From assembly GCA_038241255.1 (NCBI GenBank), contig JBBRFW010000089.1, forward strand, positions 1-12,796: DNA of 12,796 nt, given 5' to 3'. The notes beneath the pieces are model-generated. The model had not been told where the DNA came from. It did not search any database and worked only from the letters and a program-made list of their open reading frames with translations. Numbering within the stretch: the stretch's first letter is position 1; each line of letters starts with the position of its first letter. Position numbers and translations under genes: made by a program. This DNA comes from Schlegelella_A sp038241255. Lineage in GTDB: Bacteria > Pseudomonadota > Gammaproteobacteria > Burkholderiales > Burkholderiaceae_C. Shown piece after piece: positions 6,464 to 12,681 of the stretch.

Positions 6464-8005
6464 TCAGCCCTGCGCCGCGACCCGCTCCGTCTTGCTGTGC
6501 AGCTTGTTCAACGCGGCGAGGTACGCCTTGGCTGACGCAACCACGATGTCCGGGTCGGCGCCGACGCCGTTGACGACCCGGCCGCCGTGCGAGAGCCGCA
6601 CCGTCACCTCACCCTGCGACTCTGTGCTGCCCGACGTGATGGCATTGACAGAATAGAGCAGCATTTCCGCGCCACTCGCGACCTTGGACTCGATCGCCTT
6701 CAGGCTCGCGTCGACTGGCCCGTTGCCGTCGCTCGACGCGCTGTGCTCGACCTCGCCCGCCGCGAAGGAGACGCTCGCCTGCGGCCGCGCGCCCATCTCG
6801 GAATGCTGCGCCAGCGCGATCAGCCGATAGTGATCGTTTTCCAGCGCGACCGCGCCTTCCATCGCTAGGGCGAGAATGTCCTCGTCGAAGATGTCGCTCT
6901 TGCGGTCGGCGAGCTCCTTGAAGCGGGCGAAGGCGGCGTTCACGTCGGCCTCGGACTCGAGCTCCAGGCCGAGCTCCTTCAAACGCTGCTTGAAGGCGTT
7001 CCGGCCCGAGAGCTTGCCGAGGACGATCTTGTTTGCGGCCCAGCCGACGTCCTCGGCACGCATGATCTCGTAGGTGTCGCGCGCCTTGAGGACGCCGTCC
7101 TGGTGGATGCCAGAGGCGTGCGCGAACGCGTTCGCGCCGACCACCGCCTTGTTCGGCTGGACGACGAAGCCCGTCGTCTGGGCCACCAGCCGCGACGCCG
7201 GAACGATCTGGGTCGCGTCGACGCCGACCTCCAGGTCGAAGTAGTCGCGCCGGGTGCGCAGGGCCATGACGATCTCCTCGAGCGCGCAGTTGCCGGCCCG
7301 CTCGCCGAGGCCGTTGATCGTGCACTCGACCTGGCGCGCGCCGCCGATCTTGACGCCGGCGAGCGAATTCGCCACCGCCATGCCGAGATCGTTGTGGCAG
7401 TGCACCGACCACACCGCCTTGTCCGCATTGGGGATCTTGTTGCGCAGGTCGAGCAGGAACTCGCCGTACAGCTCGGGAACGGCGTAGCCGACCGTGTCGG
7501 GGATGTTGATCGTCGTCGCACCCTCGGCGATCACCGCCTCGAGGACGCGATAGAGGAACTCCGGGTCCGACCGGTAGCCGTCCTCGGGCGAGAACTCGAC
7601 GTCGCCGGTGAGGTTGCGCGCGAAGCGCACGGAGAGCTTCGCCTGCTCGAACACCTGCTCGCGCGTCATGCGGAGCTTCTTTTCCATGTGCAGGTCGCTG
7701 GTCGCGAGGAAGATGTGGATGCGCGTTGACTCGCCGCCGTGGAGCGCTTCCGCGGCGCGGTTGATGTCGCGATCGTTGGCGCGGGCGAGCGAGCAGACGG
7801 TCGAGCCGCGGATCGCCTGGGCGATCGCCTTGACCGCCTCGAAGTCGCCGTTCGACGAAGCGGCGAAGCCGGCTTCGATCACGTCGACCTTGAGCCGCTC
7901 GAGCTGGCGCGCGATTCGGAGCTTTTCGTCCTTGGTCATCGAAGCGCCCGGCGACTGCTCGCCGTCGCGCAAGGTGGTGTCGAAGATGAACAGGCGGTCG
8001 GTCAC
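6464..8005 (-). CDS. leuA: 2-isopropylmalate synthase
   Basis: LeuA condenses 2-ketoisovalerate with acetyl-CoA, the first committed step of leucine synthesis, and is usually inhibited by leucine. With the GTG at 8005 the protein has 513 residues, the usual length. The TIM-barrel domain begins with FDTTLRDGEQSPGASM (metal ligand Asp14). The HCHND motif has His202 and His204, and GERAGN ends with Asn239, the expected metal-binding set. The C-terminal region from about residue 390, including SSDGNGPVDASLKAI, is the leucine-binding regulatory domain. A TTG at 8023 would add six residues, but it sits in the T tract of the terminator; GAAAGG about 7 bases before the GTG is a good ribosome-binding site. 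The leader peptide and terminator upstream imply control by leucine supply as well. Confidence 0.97.
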   Translation of the reverse strand: MTDRLFIFDTTLRDGEQSPGASMTKDEKLRIARQLERLKVDVIEAGFAASSNGDFEAVKAIAQAIRGSTVCSLARANDRDINRAAEALHGGESTRIHIFLATSDLHMEKKLRMTREQVFEQAKLSVRFARNLTGDVEFSPEDGYRSDPEFLYRVLEAVIAEGATTINIPDTVGYAVPELYGEFLLDLRNKIPNADKAVWSVHCHNDLGMAVANSLAGVKIGGARQVECTINGLGERAGNCALEEIVMALRTRRDYFDLEVGVDATQIVPASRLVAQTTGFVVQPNKAVVGANAFAHASGIHQDGVLKARDTYEIMRAEDVGWAANKIVLGKLSGRNAFKQRLKELGLELESEADVNAAFARFKELADRKSDIFDEDILALAMEGAVALENDHYRLIALAQHSEMGARPQASVSFAAGEVEHSASSDGNGPVDASLKAIESKVASGAEMLLYSVNAITSGSTESQGEVTVRLSHGGRVVNGVGADPDIVVASAKAYLAALNKLHSKTERVAAQG

Positions 8006-8021
8006 GGCAGAACCTTTCAGC

Positions 8022-8059
8022 AAAAAACAAAACGGCCCGCTGCGTTTGCAAGCGGGCCG
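8022..8059 (-). terminator. intrinsic terminator of the leuA leader (attenuator)
   Basis: On the minus strand CGGCCCGCT (8059-8051) pairs perfectly with AGCGGGCCG (8041-8033) around the nine-base loop TGCAAACGC, giving a 9-bp, mostly G-C stem. It is followed at once by TTTTGTTTTTT (8032-8022). This is the strongest intrinsic terminator in the window. It lies upstream of the leuA start with only the ribosome-binding site between them, so it must be conditional for leuA to be expressed. It follows the leucine-rich leader ORF by 28 bases. Confidence 0.88.
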
Positions 8060-8087
8060 GTCAGACGAGACGTTGGGACGAGGTCGT

Positions 8088-8144
8088 TCAGCGAGCCCTG
8101 AAGGGTCGAAGAAGAAGCAGCAGGGCGGAACGGATTCGCGACAT
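8088..8144 (-). CDS. leuL: leu operon leader peptide (attenuation sensor)
   Basis: The ATG at 8144 opens an 18-codon ORF on the minus strand encoding MSRIRSALLLLLRPFRAR, ending in TGA at 8090-8088. Residues 8-12 are five consecutive leucines, written CTG CTG CTT CTT CTT. In attenuation, ribosome stalling on such codons when charged tRNA-Leu is scarce prevents the downstream terminator from forming. The ORF lies in the 166-base pssA-leuA gap and is followed by an intrinsic terminator immediately before leuA, as in enterobacterial leuL-leuABCD. The ribosome-binding site is poor (GAG six bases before the ATG), and the best promoter places the transcript start only a few bases upstream, so translation may be nearly leaderless. 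The peptide probably has no function beyond sensing. I could not resolve a convincing antiterminator pairing by eye; GGGCU at the end of the ORF could pair with GGCCC of the terminator 5' arm. Confidence 0.82.
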   Translation of the reverse strand: MSRIRSALLLLLRPFRAR

Positions 8145-8153
8145 CACCGGCTC

Positions 8154-8183
8154 AATATAGCGCACGCCCCACTAATGGTGCAA
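8154..8183 (-). promoter_or_regulatory. candidate promoter of the leuL-leuA transcript
   Basis: On the minus strand TTGCAC (8183-8178) and TATATT (8159-8154) are separated by 18 bases; the -10 matches five of six consensus bases. The -35 overlaps the last codons and stop of pssA. Transcription would start near 8147, about three bases before the leuL ATG. This would let leuA be transcribed separately from ilvB-ilvH-ilvC-pssA. Confidence 0.5.
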
Positions 8184-9011
8184 GCCTTGTTCGTCGGGTT
8201 CGTCGGTCGACGTTGCAATCACGCTCACCGGTTTGCCCTTCATCTTCTTCCAGACGTACACGCAGTAGCCGGAGATGCCGTAGGCGACGAACAGGCCGAA
8301 CAAGGCCCCCGGAACGTGGATGTTGATGACGGCGATGCCGAGGGCGATCAGGACGATGACGACGAACGGCACCGAGCGCTTGATGCTCAGGTCCTTGAAG
8401 CTGTAGAACGGCACGTTGGTGACCATCGTCAACCCGGCGTAGAGCGTGAGGCCGAAGGTGACCCAGCCGAGCCAGGGGCCCTCCTCTATGCCGGTGAAGC
8501 CGGCGTTGTCCATCAGCCAGATGAAGCCCATCACCAGCGCCGCGGCCGCCGGGCTCGGGAGCCCCTGGAAGAAGCGCTTGTCGACGACGCCGACGTTGGT
8601 GTTGAAGCGCGCCAGGCGCAGCGCCGTGCACGAGCAGTAGACGAAGGCCGCGATCCAGCCCGGCTTGCCGAGGCCGCGCAGCGACCATTCGTACGCGATC
8701 AGGGCCGGCGCGGCGCCGAAGGAGACCATGTCGGAGAGCGAATCCATGTGCTCGCCGAAGACGCTCTGCGTCTTGGTCATCCGCGCAACGCGGCCATCGA
8801 GGCTGTCGAGAACCATCGCAGCGAGAACGCCGTAGGCCGCCTGCTCAAAGCGGCCGTTCATCGCCATCACGACCGCGTAGAAGCCGCCGAACAGCGCACC
8901 GAGCGTGAACAGGTTCGGCAGGATGTAGATGCCCTTCCTGCGCAGCCGCGGCGGCGGCTCGACGAAACCGTTGCGCGGCTCGCTATCGACGGCGTTCGCG
9001 GGCTCAGGCAC
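8172..9011 (-). CDS. pssA: CDP-diacylglycerol-serine O-phosphatidyltransferase
   Basis: PssA makes phosphatidylserine from CDP-diacylglycerol and serine in the inner membrane, the precursor of phosphatidylethanolamine. The 279-residue protein contains the full CDP-alcohol phosphotransferase motif DGx2ARx8Gx3Dx3D: Asp72, Gly73, Ala76, Arg77, Gly86, Asp90 and Asp94. This is followed by several hydrophobic membrane segments, so it is the integral-membrane type rather than the soluble enterobacterial type. It starts at a GTG (9011) only 15 bases after the ilvC stop; the ribosome-binding site is weak, so coupling to ilvC is likely. In several betaproteobacteria a phosphatidylserine decarboxylase gene (psd) lies between ilvC and pssA (from memory); here there is no room for one. 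The charged, proline-rich N-terminus (residues 1-27) is cytoplasmic by inference. Confidence 0.95.
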   Translation of the reverse strand: MPEPANAVDSEPRNGFVEPPPRLRRKGIYILPNLFTLGALFGGFYAVVMAMNGRFEQAAYGVLAAMVLDSLDGRVARMTKTQSVFGEHMDSLSDMVSFGAAPALIAYEWSLRGLGKPGWIAAFVYCSCTALRLARFNTNVGVVDKRFFQGLPSPAAAALVMGFIWLMDNAGFTGIEEGPWLGWVTFGLTLYAGLTMVTNVPFYSFKDLSIKRSVPFVVIVLIALGIAVINIHVPGALFGLFVAYGISGYCVYVWKKMKGKPVSVIATSTDEPDEQGLHH

Positions 9012-9026
9012 CTTCGACCCGCGCCG

Positions 9027-10043
9027 TCAGTTGCGCGACTGGTCGACGAGCCGGTTCTTCTTGATCCACGGCATCATCGCCCGCAGCTGCTCGCCGACTA
9101 CCTCGATCGGGTGCTCCGCCATGAGGCGGCGCTTCGAGAGCAGCGTCGGCGCGCCGGCGCGGTTCTCAGTGATGAAGCTCTTGGCGTACTCACCGGTCTG
9201 GATGTCGCGCAGCATCTTCTTCATCGCCGCGCGCGTCTCGTCGGTGATGACCTTCGGCCCCGACACGTACTCGCCGTACTCGGCGTTGTTCGAGATCGAG
9301 TAGTTCATGTTGGCGATGCCGCCCTCGTAGATGAGGTCGACGATCAGCTTGAGCTCGTGCAGGCACTCGAAGTACGCCATCTCGGGCGCATAGCCCGCCT
9401 CGGTCAGCGTCTCGAAGCCGGCCTTGATCAGCTCGACGGTGCCGCCGCAGAGAACCGCCTGCTCGCCGAAAAGATCGGTCTCGGTCTCCTCGCGGAAGTT
9501 GGTCTCGATGATGCCGGCCTTGCCGCCCCCGTTGGCCGCGGCGTAGCTTAGCGCGAGGTCGCGCGCTTTGCCGGACTTGTCGGCGTGGACGGCGATCAAG
9601 TGCGGCACCCCGCCGCCCTGCGTGTACGTCGATCGAACCGTGTGGCCGGGTGCCTTGGGCGCCACCATCCAGACGTCGAGGTCGGCGCGCGGCACGACCT
9701 GGCCATAGTGGACGTTGAAGCCGTGCGCGAACGCCAGCGACGCGCCCTGCTTGATGTTCGGCGCGACCTCGGCGGCGTAGACGGCGCCGATCTGCTCGTC
9801 GGGCAGCAGCATCATGACGATGTCGGCCGCCTTCACCGCCTCGCCGACCTCGGCGACCTTGAGCTTCGCCCCCTCCGCTTTCGCCCACGAGACACCGCCC
9901 TTGCGCAGGCCGACGGTGACGCGAACGCCGCTGTCGGTGAGGTTCTGCGCGTGCGCATGGCCTTGCGAGCCGTAGCCGATGATGGTGACGTTCTTGCCCT
10001 TGACGAGGCTCAGGTCGGCGTCCTTGTCGTAATAGACCTTCAT
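9027..10043 (-). CDS. ilvC: ketol-acid reductoisomerase, class I, NADP-type
   Basis: IlvC isomerises and reduces acetolactate or acetohydroxybutyrate to the dihydroxy acids for valine/leucine and isoleucine, using Mg2+ and NADPH. The protein has 338 residues, the usual class I length. The Rossmann motif GYGSQG is at 23-28. The proton-relay His107 sits in AHGFNVHYG. The metal ligands are Asp190 and Glu194 (DLFGEQAVLCGG) and Glu226 and Glu230 (AYFECLHE), and Ser251 lies in SISNNAEYG. No residue is missing. The ATG is preceded by GGAG about 8 bases upstream. A 122-base GC-rich gap containing a 13-G run separates it from ilvH; pssA follows after 15 bases. Confidence 0.98.
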   Translation of the reverse strand: MKVYYDKDADLSLVKGKNVTIIGYGSQGHAHAQNLTDSGVRVTVGLRKGGVSWAKAEGAKLKVAEVGEAVKAADIVMMLLPDEQIGAVYAAEVAPNIKQGASLAFAHGFNVHYGQVVPRADLDVWMVAPKAPGHTVRSTYTQGGGVPHLIAVHADKSGKARDLALSYAAANGGGKAGIIETNFREETETDLFGEQAVLCGGTVELIKAGFETLTEAGYAPEMAYFECLHELKLIVDLIYEGGIANMNYSISNNAEYGEYVSGPKVITDETRAAMKKMLRDIQTGEYAKSFITENRAGAPTLLSKRRLMAEHPIEVVGEQLRAMMPWIKKNRLVDQSRN

Positions 10044-10120
10044 TCGTTTCTCCGTGAGAACTGTTCGCTATCGGGGCCGGCCGGGTGCCGGGCCGCTCCC
10101 AAAGCCGGCCGCGCCCCCGC

Positions 10121-10133
10121 GGGGGGGGGGGGG
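10121..10133. repeat. homopolymer of 13 G in the ilvH-ilvC gap
   Basis: Thirteen consecutive G on the plus strand (C on the coding strand) follow CGCCCCCGC, so that CCCCCGCGGGGG is also a palindrome. It lies in the untranslated gap 10044-10165. Such tracts vary in length by slippage and are prone to sequencing error. The rest of the gap is GC-rich, with several overlapping GGCC-type repeats and no clear promoter or T-tract terminator. Confidence 0.8.
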
Positions 10134-10165
10134 CAGCAAACGAAGAGAGCGTAGGGGTGACATGT

Positions 10166-10657
10166 CTAGAGGCGCAGAATCCGCTCGCCGCGGCCGATGC
10201 CGCTCGAGCCGGTGCGGACCGTCTCGAGGATGACGCTGCGATCGATCGCCTGCAAAAACGCGTCGAGCTTGTCGGCGGCGCCGGTCAGCTCGACGGTGTA
10301 GCTCTTCTCGGTGACGTCGATGATGCGGCCGCGGAAGATCTCGGCCATGCGCTTCATCTCGTCGCGCTCCTTGCCGACGGCGCGCACCTTGATCAGCATC
10401 AGCTCGCGCTCGGTGTAAGCGCCTTCGGTGAGGTCGACCACCTTGACCACCTCGATCAGCCGATTCAGGTGCTTGGTGATCTGCTCGATGACCTCGTCGG
10501 AGCCGGTGGTGACGATCGTCATCCGCGACAGCGACGGGTCCTCGGTCGGCGCAACCGTGAGCGTCTCGATGTTGTAGCCGCGCGCCGAGAACAGTGCCAC
10601 CACACGCGACAGGGCACCGGGCTCGTTCTCCAGCAGCACCGCGATGATGTGCTTCAC
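10166..10657 (-). CDS. ilvH: acetolactate synthase small (regulatory) subunit
   Basis: IlvH is the regulatory partner of the acetolactate synthase large subunit; it raises activity and confers valine feedback inhibition. The 163-residue protein begins MKHIIAVLLENEPGALSRVV, the start of an ACT domain (about residues 2-75, with ARGYNIETLTVAPTED). A C-terminal small-subunit domain follows (ELMLIKVRAVGKERDE and RGRIIDVTEKSYTVELTG). The start is a GTG at 10657 that overlaps the ilvB stop by 4 bases (GTGA). GGAGG lies just upstream inside the last ilvB codons, so the two subunits are translationally coupled. The reading frame is open much further upstream through ilvB, but that extension encodes nothing family-like. 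Confidence 0.96.
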   Translation of the reverse strand: MKHIIAVLLENEPGALSRVVALFSARGYNIETLTVAPTEDPSLSRMTIVTTGSDEVIEQITKHLNRLIEVVKVVDLTEGAYTERELMLIKVRAVGKERDEMKRMAEIFRGRIIDVTEKSYTVELTGAADKLDAFLQAIDRSVILETVRTGSSGIGRGERILRL

Positions 10658-12438
10658 AGATCCTCCGATCCGAGCAGCATCTCGCTGATGCCCTTGCCCG
10701 CCTGCACCATCGGCCAGACGTTCTCGGTCTGGTCGGTGCGGACGTCGAGGAAAACGGTGCGGTCCTTCAGGCGCAGCATCTCGCGCAGCGCCGGCTCGAC
10801 CTCGCTCGGCTTGTCGATGCGGATGCCGACGTGGCCGTAGGCCTCGGCGAGCTTCACGAAGTCGGGCAGCGCGTCCATGTAGCTGTGCGAGTAGCGGCCG
10901 CCGTAGTCGATCTCCTGCCATTGCCGCACCATGCCGAGGTAGCGGTTGTTGAGCGAGACGATCTTGACCGGCGTCTTGTACTGCAGGCAGGTCGAGAGTT
11001 CCTGGATGCACATCTGGATCGAGCCCTCGCCGGTGATGCATACGACCTCGGCTTCCGGTTTGGCGAGCTTGATCCCCATCGCGTACGGCAGGCCGACGCC
11101 CATCGTGCCGAGGCCGCCGGAGTTGATCCAGCGCCGCGGCTCCTCGAAGCGGTAGTACTGTGCGGCCCACATCTGGTGCTGGCCGACGTCCGAGGTGATG
11201 TAGGTCTCGCGGTCCCTGGTCAGCTGCCACAGCGTCTCGACGACCTGCTGCGGCTTGATGACGTCGTTGCTCTTCGCATAGGCAAGGCAGTCGCGCTTCC
11301 TCCACTCGTTGATCTGCGACCACCACGGCGAGAGCGCCTTGACGTCGGGCTTGGACGCCGCCTCGCGGATCTGCGCGGTGAGGTCCAGCAGCACGTCCTT
11401 GACATCGCCGACGATCGGCACGTCGACGCGGACCCGCTTCGAGATCGAAGACGGGTCGATGTCGATATGGATGATCTTGCGCTCGACGGACGCGAAGTGC
11501 TTCGGGTTCCCGATGACGCGATCGTCGAAGCGGGCGCCGACGGCGAGCAGGACGTCGCAGTTTTGCATCGTCATGTTCGCTTCGTATGTGCCGTGCATGC
11601 CGAGCATGCCGAGGAACTTCGGGTCGCTCGAGGGATAGGCGCCCAGGCCCATCAGCGTGCTGGTGCACGGGAAGCCGAGCAGATCGACGAGGGCGCGCAG
11701 CTCGGCCGAGGCATTGCCGAGGACGACGCCGCCGCCGGTGTAGATGTAGGGACGCTTGGCGCCGAGCAGAAGCTGGGCGGCCTTCCTTATTTGCCCGCCG
11801 TGGCCTTTGCGCACCGGGTTGTACGAGCGCATCTCGACGCTCGCGGGGTAGTGAAACGGGGCGCGCATCATTGAGACGTCCTTGGGCACATCGACCACGA
11901 CGGGCCCGGGCCGGCCGGTGCGGGCGATGTGAAACGCCTTTTTCATCGTCATGGCGAGATCGCGCACGTCCTTGACGAGGAAGTTGTGCTTGACGATCGG
12001 CCGGGTGATGCCGACGGTGTCGCACTCCTGGAAGGCGTCTAGGCCGATCGCAGGCGTCGGCACCTGGCCGGTGACGATCACCATCGGGATCGAGTCCATG
12101 TAGGCGGTGGCGATGCCGGTCACGGCGTTGGTCACGCCCGGGCCGGAAGTGACCAGCGCGACGCCGACCTCGCCGGTGGCCCGCGCGTAGCCGTCGGCGG
12201 CATGAATGGCGGCCTGCTCGTGGCGAACGAGGACGTGCTGGATCGTGTCCTGCTTGTAGAGCGCGTCGTAGATATAAAGGACGGCGCCTCCGGGGTAGCC
12301 CCACAGAAAGCGGACGTTCTCGGCCTGCAGGCAGCGGACCAGGATCTCGGAGCCGTTCGGCTCGCTCGGGACGGGGGTGGGTGCAGCGGCCGTGGCAGGC
12401 ACGCGCTTCAGCGGTGGCGCTGAGGTTTCCATGATCAT
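10654..12438 (-). CDS. ilvB: acetolactate synthase large (catalytic) subunit, biosynthetic
   Basis: This ThDP- and FAD-dependent enzyme makes acetolactate from two pyruvates, or acetohydroxybutyrate from pyruvate and 2-ketobutyrate, starting the branched-chain pathway. With the ATG at 12438 it has 594 residues. A proline/alanine-rich tail of about 28 residues precedes the ThDP pyrimidine-binding domain. The catalytic Glu74 is in RHEQAAIHAADGYAR, and TSGPGVTNAVTGIATAY follows. The ThDP-Mg motif begins at 470 as GEGS rather than GDGS and ends with NN at 497-498, then RYLGMVRQWQE. Another ATG at 12432 is two codons downstream; AGAGGTGA serves either. It is called ilvI or ilvB in different genomes. 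A short upstream ORF and a large stem-loop in the leader suggest regulation. Its stop overlaps ilvH. Confidence 0.96.
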   Translation of the reverse strand: MIMETSAPPLKRVPATAAAPTPVPSEPNGSEILVRCLQAENVRFLWGYPGGAVLYIYDALYKQDTIQHVLVRHEQAAIHAADGYARATGEVGVALVTSGPGVTNAVTGIATAYMDSIPMVIVTGQVPTPAIGLDAFQECDTVGITRPIVKHNFLVKDVRDLAMTMKKAFHIARTGRPGPVVVDVPKDVSMMRAPFHYPASVEMRSYNPVRKGHGGQIRKAAQLLLGAKRPYIYTGGGVVLGNASAELRALVDLLGFPCTSTLMGLGAYPSSDPKFLGMLGMHGTYEANMTMQNCDVLLAVGARFDDRVIGNPKHFASVERKIIHIDIDPSSISKRVRVDVPIVGDVKDVLLDLTAQIREAASKPDVKALSPWWSQINEWRKRDCLAYAKSNDVIKPQQVVETLWQLTRDRETYITSDVGQHQMWAAQYYRFEEPRRWINSGGLGTMGVGLPYAMGIKLAKPEAEVVCITGEGSIQMCIQELSTCLQYKTPVKIVSLNNRYLGMVRQWQEIDYGGRYSHSYMDALPDFVKLAEAYGHVGIRIDKPSEVEPALREMLRLKDRTVFLDVRTDQTENVWPMVQAGKGISEMLLGSEDL

Positions 12439-12439
12439 T

Positions 12440-12472
12440 TCACCTCTGTGAATTTCTCTGACGAAAAACCAT
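12440..12472 (-). CDS. possible 10-residue upstream ORF in the ilvB leader
   Basis: The ATG at 12472 opens MVFRQRNSQR, ending in TGA at 12442-12440, one base before the ilvB ATG. AGGAAAGG (plus strand 12480-12487) sits seven bases before the ATG, a better ribosome-binding site than most genes here have. The stop overlaps the ilvB ribosome-binding site AGAGGTGA, so translating ribosomes would reach or hand over to ilvB. It has only one branched-chain residue codon (Val2), so it is not a classical attenuator peptide. It is supported only by its signals; short ORFs arise by chance. Confidence 0.35.
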   Translation of the reverse strand: MVFRQRNSQR

Positions 12473-12518
12473 CGGTGCACCTTTCCTCGCCCTCGTGAGG
12501 CGGGTGCGGTGCCTGAGC

Positions 12519-12558
12519 CGATCGCCAGGGCCGCCGCGCTTCGGGCGGCCGGCGATCG
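12519..12558. promoter_or_regulatory. 15-bp interrupted stem-loop in the ilvB leader / divergent region
   Basis: CGATCGCC (12519-12526) pairs with GGCGATCG (12551-12558), and GGCCGCC (12529-12535) pairs with GGCGGCC (12544-12550). The only interruption is AG at 12527-12528. The eight-base loop on the plus strand contains C(TTCG)G, a stable tetraloop type. No T tract follows on either strand, so it is not a simple terminator. On the minus strand it would lie in the ilvB 5' leader if transcription starts near 12573. Confidence 0.6.
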
Positions 12559-12579
12559 AAACATGTCGTGCAACCGTCG

Positions 12580-12585
12580 ATTATC
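12580..12585 (-). promoter_or_regulatory. possible -10 element for ilvB
   Basis: GATAAT on the minus strand matches five of six -10 bases and would give a leader of about 135 bases that includes the stem-loop and the short ORF. No good -35 is seen 17 bases upstream (GAGGCG). Confidence 0.3.
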
Positions 12586-12634
12586 GCATCGCCCGACGTG
12601 CCCGCCTCTGCCTCCGCGCGCATAGAGATGCCGA

Positions 12635-12643
12635 TGTGATAAT
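12635..12643 (+). promoter_or_regulatory. possible extended -10 promoter for the sigma factor gene
   Basis: TGTGATAAT is an extended -10 (TGn followed by GATAAT) on the plus strand, about 40 bases before the TTG start at 12682. The -35 region is poor, which an extended -10 can tolerate. The rest of the 243-base divergent gap (12439-12681) holds the features listed separately. Confidence 0.35.
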
Positions 12644-12681
12644 CCCGCCCGCCCCGAGCTGCTGCAACTGGCGCGCTTTCC

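Noticed and set aside
7608..9551. 647-codon open frame on the plus strand across leuA, pssA and ilvC
   Set aside because: It spans three recognised genes on the other strand as well as the leuA leader, and its product is arginine-, aspartate- and alanine-rich with no recognisable domain. It is a shadow frame.
10166..12304. 712-codon minus-strand frame that looks like a fusion ending in IlvH
   Set aside because: Only the last 163 codons are IlvH. The rest is an out-of-frame reading of ilvB. The GTG at 10657 with GGAGG upstream is the true start.
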